Assembly: GCA_902781305.1 (NCBI GenBank)
Contig: CACZIV010000032.1
Coordinates: 1 to 41,668, forward strand
Reading direction: 5' to 3'
From: Pseudoselenomonas ruminantium
GTDB lineage: Bacteria > Bacillota > Negativicutes > Selenomonadales > Selenomonadaceae
Length of the DNA: 41,668 bases
The notes under the pieces were generated by a model. The model saw nothing but the letters and a program-made list of their open reading frames with translations, did not search any database and was not told where the DNA came from. The translations under genes were made by a program, and so were the position numbers. Positions 16,060 to 24,118 of this stretch are shown in pieces. How positions within the stretch are numbered: the stretch's first letter is position 1; each line of letters opens with the position of its first letter.

Positions 16060-17427
16060 ATGAATGAAGAAAAAATGAACAGAGGTCTCAAGAACAGGCA
16101 CTTGCAGCTGATTTCTCTTGGCGGGGTTATCGGCAGCGGCTATTTCCTGGGGACGGGGTATGTGCTGGAGCAGGCAGGGCCGGCGGCGGTACTGGCGTAT
16201 CTTTTGGGCGGCATCATCGTCTTGTGCGTCATGCTGTGTCTGGCGGAACTGGCGGTGGACAAACCGATTTCCGGTTCGTTTGTCACTTATGCGCGTGAGC
16301 ATATTTCGCCAACCTGGGCCTGTGGTGTAGGCTGGGCGTACTGGCTCACCTGGGTGGCGTATGTTCCGTCCGAGATGATTGCCGCGGGCATCATCATGAA
16401 TCTCTTTTTGCCGGCGGTAAGTCAGCTGTGGTGGGCGGTGTTTTTCAGCCTGCTGGTTACCTGTATTAACCTCTTTCATGTGGATAAATTCGGTGAAAGT
16501 GAGTCCTGGCTGGCGCTGATTAAGATTATTGCGCTGGTGGCGTTCAGTATCGTGGCAGGGCTTATCTGTCTGGGCGTTATCGGTGACCAGGGCTTTATCG
16601 GCACGAGTGTGCTGCTGGGCAGCGGCGGTTTTGCGCCGAACGGCTATTGGTCGATTGTGCTTACGATGGTGATTATTCTCGTAAACTTTCAGGGGACGGA
16701 AATCATTGGCCTTGCGGCTGGTGAGTGCAAGGACCCGGCCAAGAGCATTCCGATTGCGGTGCGCAATGTAACGTGGCGGATTATCGCGCTCTACATTATC
16801 CCGATTACGCTGCTCGTTTCCATTCTGCCCTGGGACAAGGCTTCCCTGGAGGAAAGTGTCTTTGCGGCGGCGGTTAATCATTACGGCCTGACGGAGTTTG
16901 GTGCGTTCTTTGCCTTCGTCATTTTGACGGCGGCCATCTCCTGCTCCAATTCGGGGCTGTATGGTGCAGCACGTGCCATGCATGCGCTGGCCAAAATGGA
17001 TATGGCGCCCAAGGCGTTTGGCAATCTCAATAAAAACGGTATGCCCTCGCACGCCATCTGGATTTCCATTTGTGCCTGCTGGGCGGTTATCATGATTTAT
17101 GCGATTAATCCCGATTCGGTGATTTACACCTATCTGCTGGCGGTATCGGGCTTCACGGGCGCGATTGCCTGGATTTCCATCTGCTGGAGCCAGTATCGCA
17201 GCCGCAAGGCGATGATTGCGGCGGGGACGGAGGCAAGCCTTCGCTATAAGACACCGTTTTTCCCGTATGTGACGCTTTTTGGCATCTGGTCGCAGGTTAT
17301 CTGCCTGGTCATCATGGTCTTTATGCCGGACTTGCAGGCAGCCTTCTTAACCGGCGTGCCCATGCTGATTGCGCCGATGGTCTGGTATAAGTTGCGGGCT
17401 AAACGGCGGGCGGCGCTGGCGCGTTAA
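16060..17427 (+). CDS. Amino-acid permease of the APC superfamily
   Basis: Seen: 455 residues, about 12 membrane segments. The N-terminal NRHLQLISLGGVIGSGYFLG is the APC/AAT-family signature, followed by GPAAVLAYLLGG and, near residue 215, FQGTEIIGLAAGECKDPAKSIP. Known: the AAT group are proton-coupled amino-acid importers (LysP, GabP, ProY, AroP); substrate is not readable here. The start is ATG 16060, with only a weak AAGGT close by; ATG 16075 is an alternative. The 204-bp upstream gap has a TTGACA at 15928 but no -10 at proper spacing. A strong bidirectional terminator follows. Confidence 0.9.
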   Translation: MNEEKMNRGLKNRHLQLISLGGVIGSGYFLGTGYVLEQAGPAAVLAYLLGGIIVLCVMLCLAELAVDKPISGSFVTYAREHISPTWACGVGWAYWLTWVAYVPSEMIAAGIIMNLFLPAVSQLWWAVFFSLLVTCINLFHVDKFGESESWLALIKIIALVAFSIVAGLICLGVIGDQGFIGTSVLLGSGGFAPNGYWSIVLTMVIILVNFQGTEIIGLAAGECKDPAKSIPIAVRNVTWRIIALYIIPITLLVSILPWDKASLEESVFAAAVNHYGLTEFGAFFAFVILTAAISCSNSGLYGAARAMHALAKMDMAPKAFGNLNKNGMPSHAIWISICACWAVIMIYAINPDSVIYTYLLAVSGFTGAIAWISICWSQYRSRKAMIAAGTEASLRYKTPFFPYVTLFGIWSQVICLVIMVFMPDLQAAFLTGVPMLIAPMVWYKLRAKRRAALAR

Positions 17428-17456
17428 AGCGGATAAAATATCTTTTAAATAAACAG

Positions 17457-17491
17457 AAAGTGCGTTGACGTAAAATGTGTCAACGCACTTT
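17457..17491. terminator. Bidirectional terminator between convergent genes
   Basis: Perfect 13-bp stem AAAGTGCGTTGAC (17457-17469) with 17479-17491 and a 9-nt loop; T-rich on the plus side and A-rich before it. It serves the permease and the minus-strand gene ending at 17497. Confidence 0.88.
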
Positions 17492-17496
17492 GCAAT

Positions 17497-18153
17497 TTAT
17501 TCGCTTTTTTCCTCGGGAATATCGAGGTACTGTCGTATCGCGGTGATTTCTTTAGCGGTATAGAGCCCTACCGGTGATTCCCGAATCATGATGGTCTGGA
17601 GCATTCTGCTCTGCTGAGCCTGGTTATCGGTTTTGAGGTTGGCAGGGTCTGCCGCGGCCCGCGTGAGGGCAATGGTGCGGTACTGGGCATCGGCGTAGGC
17701 ATTGGTTTTATTCACGACCTCGGTCAGCAGATCATAGCAGCCGTCGTTTAAGGCTACTGGCGGGGCGTGCAGGGCAATCCTGTCCCGCAGTTGCTGGCTG
17801 TCCTGGTCGAGTTGTTTCAGCCGGACAAAGGTGGTTTGAATGCTGATGTTGTCGGATTTGAAACTTTCGATAATCTGGTGATACCAGCGCCAGTTCCGGT
17901 CGAGCTCATCCAAATCCCGTTGATAGTCGGCGTACCAGGCCGCAAAAATCTGCTGCTGTTGCATGAGTTCATAGCGTTCTTGTTCGCTGATGGGAGCAGG
18001 CGTGGGGGCAGGTGCGGGCCAGAATTTGTAGGCAATGCCGCCGGCCAGCAGCAGGGTCAGGCAGAAGCAGGTAAAGATTTTTTTATTGGGGAGATAGTGG
18101 TAAAGCAGCAAGAGCAGGCAGAGCCCTATCGCTGCCAGAATATAAACGAGCAT
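17497..18153 (-). CDS. Membrane-anchored hypothetical protein
   Basis: I do not recognise the family. Seen: 218 residues with two N-terminal membrane segments (MLVYILAAIGLCLLLLLYHY and IFTCFCLTLLLAGGIAYKF), a Pro-rich joint (PAPAPTPAPIS), then a charged helical domain (ELMQQQQIFAAWYADYQRDL and onward) that probably lies on the outer face. AAGGAGG precedes the ATG. The gene follows moaC on the same strand after 67 bp without a terminator, so they may share a transcript. No function proposed. Confidence 0.75.
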   Translation of the reverse strand: MLVYILAAIGLCLLLLLYHYLPNKKIFTCFCLTLLLAGGIAYKFWPAPAPTPAPISEQERYELMQQQQIFAAWYADYQRDLDELDRNWRWYHQIIESFKSDNISIQTTFVRLKQLDQDSQQLRDRIALHAPPVALNDGCYDLLTEVVNKTNAYADAQYRTIALTRAAADPANLKTDNQAQQSRMLQTIMIRESPVGLYTAKEITAIRQYLDIPEEKSE

Positions 18154-18220
18154 TGTTAGAAAGCCTCCTTGTAAGATGTATTTTTTATTGTATCACAGAA
18201 TCCGTAAGGCAATACATTTT

Positions 18221-18700
18221 TTAGCGGATAAATTCGCCACTCTTGCCGCCGCTTTTTTTATCGAGGTGGATGGCGGTGATTTCCATGCGCTTGTCGATGG
18301 CTTTACACATATCGTAAATGGCGAGTAGTGCCACGCTGACGCCATGCAGGGCTTCCATTTCCACGCCGGTCGTACCGGTGACTTTTACGGTAACAATGGC
18401 CTTGACTGCGCATTCTGTGGCAAGCAGTTCAAAGTCCACGCTGCATTTGGCAATGGGCAGGGGGTGGCACAGGGGAATGGCCGAACTCGTGTTTTTGACC
18501 GCCATGATTCCCGCAATGCGTGCGACACCGAGCACATCACCTTTGGCGGCAGTGCCTTCCTGGATGGCCTGCAAAACCGGTTGGCTGACCCGGATGATGC
18601 CGCTGGCAACGGCGGTGCGGTGCGTTTCCTTTTTGCCGCTGACATCCACCATGATGGCCTGCCCCTGTTCGTCAAAATGGGTAAGTCCATTTGTATTCAT
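18221..18700 (-). CDS. moaC: Cyclic pyranopterin monophosphate synthase MoaC
   Basis: Converts the MoaA product to cyclic pyranopterin monophosphate, the first step of molybdenum cofactor synthesis. Seen: 159 residues, full family length, with [36 protein letters not shown], the signature [35 protein letters not shown] and the C-terminal KSGGKSG. The start ATG 18700 has AAAGGAA about 10 bp upstream; an in-frame GTG at 18709 is too close to that site. No other mo genes are nearby. Confidence 0.95.
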   Translation of the reverse strand: MNTNGLTHFDEQGQAIMVDVSGKKETHRTAVASGIIRVSQPVLQAIQEGTAAKGDVLGVARIAGIMAVKNTSSAIPLCHPLPIAKCSVDFELLATECAVKAIVTVKVTGTTGVEMEALHGVSVALLAIYDMCKAIDKRMEITAIHLDKKSGGKSGEFIR

Positions 18701-18858
18701 TTTAATCACGTTCCTTTATTGGTTGCTAAGTACATTGTAGCAGTAATGCAGGCAAAAAAAAACTACCATTGCCCCCGTTGGTGGGAAGGAATATAAATTG
18801 GTTTTGGCGAATATTATTTATATCAACATATATGTATTTCGCTGAGGAGGCGGCCAAG

Positions 18859-19245
18859 TTGGATAGAAAACTACGGGTACTGATTACGGATGATTCAAAG
18901 CTCTTGCGCAAGAAGCTGCGTCAGGAGCTGGAATCTTTGGATTGCGAGGTTTTAGAGGCGCAGAATGGCAAGGAAGCCGTAATGCTTAATCTGGAAGAGC
19001 AGATTGATTGTGTGTTCCTGGATATTGTTATGCCGGAAGTAGGCGGTATTGAAGCTTTGCAGGTGATTAAGGAGGTCAATCCGGATTTGCCGGTCGTGAT
19101 GCTGTCTTCAGCAGGTACGCCGCAAAAACTCATGACTACCTTGAAGATGGGCGCAATGGATTTTATTCAGAAGCCTTATTCCAGCGAGCAGATTAAGAAA
19201 GCTGTCGAGACAGTGCGAAGGAAGGTCGCGGCGAATGATCAGTAA
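18859..19245 (+). CDS. CheY-like single-domain response regulator
   Basis: Seen: 128 residues, receiver domain only. Acidic pair in LITDDSKLLRKK, phosphoacceptor Asp55 in VFLDIVMPEVGG, Ser in VVMLSSAG, and Lys105 in DFIQKPYSS are all intact. Known: stand-alone receivers of this kind control the flagellar motor or other targets. The TTG start at 18859 is backed by GAGGAGG 8 bp upstream; a longer ATG frame from 18769 has no site. It overlaps the CheX-like gene by 11 bp, so the two are translationally coupled and probably form a signal/phosphatase pair. A promoter was not clearly identified. Confidence 0.88.
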   Translation: MDRKLRVLITDDSKLLRKKLRQELESLDCEVLEAQNGKEAVMLNLEEQIDCVFLDIVMPEVGGIEALQVIKEVNPDLPVVMLSSAGTPQKLMTTLKMGAMDFIQKPYSSEQIKKAVETVRRKVAANDQ

Positions 19246-19873
19246 TTTTAGCATTGTCCAATGCATCTTCAATCGGGACCAATATACACCCGAGGAGATG
19301 CGGCGGATTCTACTGGAGGCCGAGCAGGATGAATCCTCCGCTGCTAAACTTTTAGCTGATGACGCCATGGACATTAATCCGGTGAGGACGGCAGTGCTGC
19401 TGGCCATGGGGAATAATTATCCCAATCAGGAACTGCATTATGCGTCCTACATGGAAATGTTTATGACGGCGATGAAAACGATGCTGCATACGGAGGCGGT
19501 AGTGGAGCGGTTTCCCTGCGAAGAGGATGAGGAACAGCCCTGCTATGCCACGTCGCAGCGGCTCAGCGGGGACATCAGTTTTACGGCAGGTCTCATTGCC
19601 AGCGAGCCGGTTTATCTGAAACTGGCGGAGCGCTACAGTGAAGAAGAACTTCCTGAGATGGATGAAATGGCCAAAGACTGTCTGGAGGAGTTTATCAATG
19701 TGCTCAACGGGATGTTCAGTGTTTCGTTGGGGGAACAGAACATCGAGACGGATTTGGAACTGCCCCGTTTCGGGCAGAATGTAATCCCGCATGGCAGCAA
19801 TCAGCTGCGCCTGCGGGTGCATAGTGCGGTAGGTTCGTTCCAAGTGGTTATGGCCACCGATGAGTTTTTTTAG
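19235..19873 (+). CDS. CheX/CheC-like chemotaxis phosphatase homologue
   Basis: Seen: 212 residues with an N-terminal about 80-residue part unlike CheX, then a CheC/CheX-like core: GDISFTAGLIASEPVYLKLAE and the helix MDEMAKDCLEEFINVLNGMF, which carries the spaced E and N residues typical of the CheC/CheX active helix. Known: CheX and CheC dephosphorylate CheY-P. The start overlaps the CheY-like gene by 11 bp, which supports action on that receiver (inference). A hairpin terminator follows directly at the stop. The N-terminal extension may bind a partner. Confidence 0.68.
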   Translation: MISNFSIVQCIFNRDQYTPEEMRRILLEAEQDESSAAKLLADDAMDINPVRTAVLLAMGNNYPNQELHYASYMEMFMTAMKTMLHTEAVVERFPCEEDEEQPCYATSQRLSGDISFTAGLIASEPVYLKLAERYSEEELPEMDEMAKDCLEEFINVLNGMFSVSLGEQNIETDLELPRFGQNVIPHGSNQLRLRVHSAVGSFQVVMATDEFF

Positions 19874-19904
19874 ACGGCGGTTTTTCCCGCCGTTAATTTT
19901 TTTT
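19874..19904 (+). terminator. Rho-independent terminator after the CheX-like gene
   Basis: Stem ACGGCGG / CCGCCGT (19874-19880 with 19887-19893), 6-nt loop, then TAATTTTTTTT. Confidence 0.9.
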
Positions 19905-19925
19905 GAAAAAAATGCAAAAAAGGTG

Positions 19926-19954
19926 TTGACAGATGGTATATATATGCGTATAAT
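19926..19954 (+). promoter_or_regulatory. Consensus promoter for tRNA-Ser and SRP RNA
   Basis: TTGACA (19926-19931), 17-bp spacer, TATAAT (19949-19954): a perfect consensus. A-rich upstream sequence (AAAAAAGGTG directly before the -35) looks like an UP element and is shared with rRNA P1 at 41382. Confidence 0.92.
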
Positions 19955-20036
19955 AATTCTTGTCGCTGAACGAAAGCGGCAAACGAAATGACTGTTCATC
20001 AGTTACAATTAAATAGCTTTTTAAGTAGAGCATTGT

Positions 20037-20125
20037 GGAGAGTTGTCCGAGTGGTTGAAGGAGCACGCCTGGAAAGCGTGTATACGGTGAACGCTGTATC
20101 GAGAGTTCGAATCTCTCACTCTCTG
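20037..20125 (+). tRNA. tRNA-Ser (anticodon GGA)
   Basis: Class II tRNA of 89 nt: acceptor GGAGAGT / ACTCTCT, D arm TCCGAGTGGTTGAAGGA, anticodon arm CACGC-CTGGAAA-GCGTG with anticodon GGA reading UCC/UCU, a long variable arm, and the T arm with GTTCGAATC. Discriminator G at 20125; CCA is not encoded. The first acceptor pair is G-U instead of G-C. It is followed within a few bases by the SRP RNA. Confidence 0.95.
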
Positions 20126-20127
20126 TC

Positions 20128-20235
20128 TGGGTCTTGCGCAATGAAGTCCTGTGAACCTCGTCAGGTCCGGAAGGAAGCAGCGATAAGCGGGGTGCTTCAT
20201 GTGCCGCGAGGTCGCCTGGGGACTGCGGCTCGACG
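20128..20235 (+). ncRNA. ffs: Signal recognition particle RNA (4.5S-like, small bacterial type)
   Basis: Contains the universal SRP core CAGGTCCGGAAGGAAGCAGC at 20161-20180, flanked by pairing CCTCG / CGAGG and AGTCC / GGACT. It forms the RNA scaffold for Ffh in co-translational membrane targeting. The ends are estimated to about 10 nt. No Alu-type extension is visible, unlike the long scRNA of Bacillus. It is co-transcribed with tRNA-Ser and lies just before dnaX. Confidence 0.9.
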
Positions 20236-20252
20236 TGAGAAAGAATACTGGA

Positions 20253-20279
20253 GAACAGTCGGAAGACTGTTCTTTTTTT
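20253..20279 (+). terminator. Terminator of the tRNA-Ser/SRP RNA unit
   Basis: Stem GAACAGTC / GACTGTTC (20253-20260 with 20265-20272), GGAA loop, then seven T. Confidence 0.92.
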
Positions 20280-20296
20280 GTATATGAGGGAGAATT

Positions 20297-22033
20297 ATGG
20301 CCTATATTGCACTTTATCGTAAATGGCGTCCCGGCACCTTCGGGGATTTGGTGGGACAGGAACACATCAGCCGCACACTTTCAAATGCCATTACCACCGG
20401 GCGTATTGGTCATGCCTATCTCTTTTCCGGTCCGCGCGGTACAGGTAAGACCAGTACGGCCAAAATCCTGGCCAAGGCGCTTAACTGTGAGCATGGGCCG
20501 ACGCCGGAACCCTGTGGCAAGTGCCGGGCCTGCCAAAAAATCAATGATGGTTCCTCGATGGATGTGTTTGAAATCGATGCGGCTTCCAACCGCGGTATTG
20601 ATGAAATCCGTGATTTGCGGGAGACGGTGAAGTTTGCACCGGTGGATGGGCGTTACAAGGTCTACATCATCGACGAAGTGCATATGCTGACCACGGAGGC
20701 ATTTAATGCGCTGCTGAAGACCTTGGAAGAACCGCCTGCCCATGTGGTGTTTATCCTGGCAACTACGGAAGCCCATAAGGTACCGCCGACGATTCAGTCC
20801 CGCTGTCAGCGCTATGACTTCAAGCGGATTACCGTGGAAGAAATCCGCGGACGGCTGGAAACGGTGGTTACGGAAATGGGGCTGCAGGCAGAGGCCGAGG
20901 CTTTGGATATGATTGCCATTCAGGCCGACGGCGGCCTGCGTGATGCGCTGTCTTTGCTTGACCAGTGTTCGGCTTTGGCTGAGGGCGAGCTTACTGCTGC
21001 CCGCGTGCGGCAGGTGTTGGGGCTTATCGGTCATGACTGGATTTACAAATTGACCGAGGCCATCTATGCCCGCAAAGCGCAGGTGGCACTAGGCGTTTTG
21101 GCTGAACTTTTGCGGGACGGCAAGGATTTGAAACAGGTGCTCACCGAGCTTTCCCTGCATTTGCGCAGTCTGATGATTTATCAGGCTACGGGAACCTTGG
21201 AGCAGATGGATTTATATGCCGAGCCGGATGCTGTTTTGCAGGAGCAGGGAAAATTCTTCGACACGGAAGAACTCATGGCGATGATAAAACGGCTGCATGA
21301 GGCACTGGCGGAGATCAAATGGTCGCCGCAGCCACGGATTACGGTGGAAGTGGCCTTGATGGCCCTGTGCAATCCAACGGTTAGCGGGGCTGTGCCGCAG
21401 GCTGCAGGGGCAGCTGTGGACGATGGCCGCATTGCCCAGTTGGAGGCGAAATTATCGCAGATGGCGGCACAACTGTCCGCAAGACCTGCGGCTGTGGCGG
21501 CGCAGGCAGGCACAGGCAAACCTGCTGCGCAGCGCGCTGCCGTATCGGGGCAGGGGGCTGCAACGCGGGCGGCTGTACCTGTTGAACCGATGCCGCAAGT
21601 GGAGGTTGTTCCCATTACCGCCAGTGATGCAGAAGTTTGGGATAAGCTGTTAGCGCTGCTCAAAGAACGCAATAAAATGCCGATTTTTGCCTGCATGAAT
21701 CAGGGACAGTTTGCTGGCATGAGCGATACGCAGTTCTTCGTCAAATTCAAGGGCGTGCTCATGGCGGATTTGGCTATGCGCAATTACCGCAATCAGTTGG
21801 AACAGTTCATTGAGGAACTTACAGGCCGCTCCCTGCGTCTGCATTGCAGCGGGGAGGATACGCCGCTTATGCCGCCGCCCAAACCGGTGAAGAAAAAGGC
21901 AGCCCCGCCGCCACCACCGGAAGAACCGTCTATTCATGTGGATTTGGACGCCCTGCCGCCGGAGGAACGGGCGCCATTGGAAAAGGCGTTTGAGATATTT
22001 GGTGACCATGTGGTGGAAGTTGAAGAAGATTGA
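20297..22033 (+). CDS. dnaX: DNA polymerase III subunit gamma/tau
   Basis: Clamp-loader ATPase of the replisome. Seen: 578 residues. Walker A GPRGTGKTS at about 45, the zinc Cys cluster CEHGPTPEPCGKCRAC (about 64-79), Walker B VYIIDEVHML, then LLKTLEEPP and the sensor ILATTEAHKVP. The C-terminal half has an Ala/Pro-rich linker and a tau-like tail. ATG 20297 is preceded by GAGGGAGA. It sits directly after tRNA-Ser and SRP RNA, an order conserved in Firmicutes. In Bacillus the next gene is ybaB, which here is 16.6 kb away. Confidence 0.96.
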   Translation: MAYIALYRKWRPGTFGDLVGQEHISRTLSNAITTGRIGHAYLFSGPRGTGKTSTAKILAKALNCEHGPTPEPCGKCRACQKINDGSSMDVFEIDAASNRGIDEIRDLRETVKFAPVDGRYKVYIIDEVHMLTTEAFNALLKTLEEPPAHVVFILATTEAHKVPPTIQSRCQRYDFKRITVEEIRGRLETVVTEMGLQAEAEALDMIAIQADGGLRDALSLLDQCSALAEGELTAARVRQVLGLIGHDWIYKLTEAIYARKAQVALGVLAELLRDGKDLKQVLTELSLHLRSLMIYQATGTLEQMDLYAEPDAVLQEQGKFFDTEELMAMIKRLHEALAEIKWSPQPRITVEVALMALCNPTVSGAVPQAAGAAVDDGRIAQLEAKLSQMAAQLSARPAAVAAQAGTGKPAAQRAAVSGQGAATRAAVPVEPMPQVEVVPITASDAEVWDKLLALLKERNKMPIFACMNQGQFAGMSDTQFFVKFKGVLMADLAMRNYRNQLEQFIEELTGRSLRLHCSGEDTPLMPPPKPVKKKAAPPPPPEEPSIHVDLDALPPEERAPLEKAFEIFGDHVVEVEED

Positions 22034-22051
22034 CATAAGGAGATGTTTAAG

Positions 22052-22420
22052 ATGTTTCGCTTTGCGCATAATAATTTCTATGTGACGGATTTAGAGCGCA
22101 GTCTGAAGTTCTATAAGGAAGTTTTGAACCTTACGGAAGTCAAGCGTGTTGATGAAGGATATTCCCTTGTCGTGTATCTGGGCGATGAGATGCACAGTCA
22201 TTACAAGCTGGAACTTATCTGGCGAAAAGACGGCCAGAAAATGGCTGAAATGGGAAAAGCCGAGTTTCACATCGCGCTTTCCACGGATGATTATGAGGCG
22301 GCCAAGGCAAAGCATACGCAAATGGGGGTCATTGAGTACGAAGTTAAAGAACTGGGCTGTTACTTCATCATGGACCCTGATGGTTATTGGATAAATATTT
22401 TACCGGAGGATTTATGCTGA
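22052..22420 (+). CDS. gloA: Glyoxalase I-like VOC-family protein
   Basis: Seen: 122 residues, a single vicinal-oxygen-chelate domain: FRFAHNNFYVTDLERSLKFYKEVLNL, then LELIWRKDG, EFHIALSTDDYEAA and YFIMDPDGYWINILPE. His and Glu residues at the expected metal positions are present. Known: glyoxalase I converts the methylglyoxal-thiol adduct to a lactoyl thioester; Firmicute members may use other thiols. ATG 22052 is chosen because AAGGAG lies 9 bp upstream, while ATG 22043 abuts it. Its stop codon is directly followed by the marR ATG, so the two are coupled. Confidence 0.85.
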   Translation: MFRFAHNNFYVTDLERSLKFYKEVLNLTEVKRVDEGYSLVVYLGDEMHSHYKLELIWRKDGQKMAEMGKAEFHIALSTDDYEAAKAKHTQMGVIEYEVKELGCYFIMDPDGYWINILPEDLC

Positions 22421-22870
22421 ATGAATAAAAACGAGGTCAAAGATAAGATCAGCATTTTTGTGAAAAAAGCTTCTTTGGAATGCGATAAAGTGGCTTATCC
22501 GTTGCTGGTGTATTATAAATTGACGATGGTGCAGTATAAGATTCTGAAATACCTGTACATCAATCCTCCAGCTACGGTATGTCAAAGAGATATTGAAAAG
22601 TTTTTTTCCATGACCAATCCTACTGTGACGGGCGTGTTAAAGAATTTGGAACGTGATGGCTGGGTGGAGCGCCTGAGCAATCCACATGATGCACGCAGTA
22701 AGCTCCTGCAACTGACAGACAAAAGCCTGAGAGTAAAGCAGGAGCTTTTTTGCATAGGTAATGAAATTGAAAATACATTTACGGCAGAGCTGACGGCAGA
22801 GGAACGGGAGCAGCTTCTGCAACTGTTAAAGAAGCTGGTTCAGTCATTCAGCCAGTCTTCGGCCTTCTGA
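22421..22870 (+). CDS. MarR-family transcriptional regulator
   Basis: Seen: 149 residues with a winged helix-turn-helix: VCQRDIEKFFSMTNPTVTGVLKNLERDGWVERLSNPHDARSKLLQLTDK in several motifs, where the recognition helix is TNPTVTGVLKNLE and the wing holds DARSKLLQLT. Known: MarR proteins are dimeric repressors that respond to phenolics, oxidants or other small molecules. It starts at the base after the gloA stop, with GGAGGA inside the end of gloA, so it probably regulates its own gloA-marR unit (inference). Its last 31 bp overlap a possible minus-strand gene remnant. Confidence 0.88.
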   Translation: MNKNEVKDKISIFVKKASLECDKVAYPLLVYYKLTMVQYKILKYLYINPPATVCQRDIEKFFSMTNPTVTGVLKNLERDGWVERLSNPHDARSKLLQLTDKSLRVKQELFCIGNEIENTFTAELTAEEREQLLQLLKKLVQSFSQSSAF

Positions 22871-22979
22871 TAGATTTTTTTGACGTCGTCAGGGCGGTCA
22901 ATGCCAATCAGTTCTATGCAATAAGACATACAGGCATAACTTTTTCGGTAGCCTGACAGATTGCCAAAGCGGACGATAC
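22840..22979 (-). pseudogene. Possible remnant of a minus-strand gene (C-terminal fragment)
   Basis: On the minus strand an open frame reads CIVRFGNLSGYRKSYACM and continues IELIGIDRPDDVKKIYQKA, then EDWLND and a stop at 22840-22842. The composition looks like a real protein end. There is an in-frame stop just upstream (TGA near 22982), and no start with a ribosome site. It could be a decayed gene, a very small protein starting at an internal ATG, or chance. Family not recognised. Confidence 0.3.
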
Positions 22980-23001
22980 ATCATTGTCCGCTTATTTTTT
23001 T
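22967..23001 (+). terminator. Rho-independent terminator downstream of marR
   Basis: Stem AAGCGGAC / GTCCGCTT (22967-22974 with 22986-22993), 11-nt loop, followed by ATTTTTTT. It lies about 100 bp after the marR stop. Confidence 0.82.
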
Positions 23002-23009
23002 GCTGTTTA

Positions 23010-23114
23010 TTTGTAACATTGTTCCAAATAATAAGAAATACGAGAAAAAGATATGAATAATTGCTCCTGATTACGCTGGAATAGTGGTGAGCACAGGTGC
23101 ACAAATGCTATAAT
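23010..23114 (+). promoter_or_regulatory. Promoter with paired RpiR-type operators before the binding-protein gene
   Basis: Distal site TTTGTAAC-ATT-GTTCCAAA at 23010-23028 is a near-perfect palindrome. A degenerate second site centred 42 bp later (23052-23070, TATGAATA-ATT-GCTCCTGA) keeps the ATT centre. The -10 box TATAAT is at 23109-23114, 48 bp from the second centre; there is no good -35. The layout matches the promoters at 25870, 29016 and 36353. Confidence 0.6.
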
Positions 23115-23166
23115 TAGCTATTAAAATTTGTGATGCTCATATGACCAAGAGAGGGAGTGTGCGAAG

Positions 23167-24102
23167 ATGACAAAGGGATGTGTAAAAATCATGGCTCTGG
23201 CGCTGACTCTGGCAGCCTTGCTGGGGCTAAGCGGCTGTGGCGGCAGTTCAGCCGGTTCAGGGAAGGTATACTATTTAAGTCACAATGATACGGGCACGGG
23301 ATTTAATGAGGATTTGAAACAGGCGTTTTTGGCACAGGCACAGGCCGCAGGCACGAGCGTGGAAGTCCTGAATGCCAAAAATGACAGCAATACCCAGCTC
23401 GACAATATGAATGAAGCCATTGATAATGGGGCGGCAGTGATTGTGCTGGCGGCGGTTGATGGGGAGGCCATTGTGCCGGCGGTCAAAAAGGCCAATGAAG
23501 CGGGGGTAGGCATTGTCCGCGTCAATCGTGATATCGCAGACGGTAAATTCGTGGCCTCCATGTCCGATGACCGGGAAGCAGGTATTATGCAGGGCGAATA
23601 CATGGCAAAAAATCTGCCGCAGGGGGCAGCTGTATTATACTTGGGCGGCGAAATGACACAGGGGGTTGCCCGCATGCGCTGGGAGGGATTTAAGGAGGCC
23701 TGTCTTGACAAGCGCCCGGATATAAAGCTTTTGGCATCGGCAGACTGCTCCTGGAACAAGGCCGATGCGTTAAAGCAGATGACGCTGTGGCTGAAGGTTT
23801 TTTCCAAGGTGGATGCCGTGGTCTGTGCCAATGATGATATGGCTTTGGGAGCCGTGCAGGCCTTAAAGGATGCGGGACGGTTGCAGGGAGTGCTGATAAG
23901 CGGCGTGGATGCAACGGCACCGGCATTAAAAGCCGTGCAGGCAGGCACCATGTCCCAGACGGTCATGCAGGATGCCAAAGGACAGGGGGAGGGTGCCTGG
24001 AAGCTGGTGCAAGCCATCCTTAGTGGGGAGAAGCCTTCGCAGGATCTCATCGTGCCGTTTGTGTCCATTACCCGGGACAATATTGCACAGTTTTTGAAAT
24101 GA
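23167..24102 (+). CDS. Sugar-binding periplasmic lipoprotein (type I, ribose/rhizopine-like family)
   Basis: Seen: 311 residues with a signal peptide ending in a lipobox LSGC (Cys24), then a Gly/Ser linker and a two-lobe sugar-binding domain (periplasmic_binding_4): [21 protein letters not shown] in parts, [39 protein letters not shown] and ISGVDAT. Known: such proteins bind monosaccharides or small glycosides and feed ABC importers or chemoreceptors. There is no ABC permease or ATPase beside it; an MCP gene starts 16 bp later. I infer a dedicated chemotaxis ligand receptor. It is lipid-anchored and periplasmic. Confidence 0.85.
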   Translation: MTKGCVKIMALALTLAALLGLSGCGGSSAGSGKVYYLSHNDTGTGFNEDLKQAFLAQAQAAGTSVEVLNAKNDSNTQLDNMNEAIDNGAAVIVLAAVDGEAIVPAVKKANEAGVGIVRVNRDIADGKFVASMSDDREAGIMQGEYMAKNLPQGAAVLYLGGEMTQGVARMRWEGFKEACLDKRPDIKLLASADCSWNKADALKQMTLWLKVFSKVDAVVCANDDMALGAVQALKDAGRLQGVLISGVDATAPALKAVQAGTMSQTVMQDAKGQGEGAWKLVQAILSGEKPSQDLIVPFVSITRDNIAQFLK

Positions 24103-24118
24103 AGGGCGGTGGACGGAG

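Noticed and set aside
15856-17052. Long minus-strand open frame continuous with yigZ
   Set aside because: It is antisense to the well-supported amino-acid permease; yigZ has a clear ATG with CAGGAGG at 15855, and the upstream translation is rich in Arg, Gln and His without any domain.
23010-23028. Palindrome as a CRP or CcpA (cre) site
   Set aside because: It lacks TGTGA-N6-TCACA and the cre core with central CG; the half-site GTTNCAAA with 3-bp centre repeats at seven other positions in the locus with fixed spacing.
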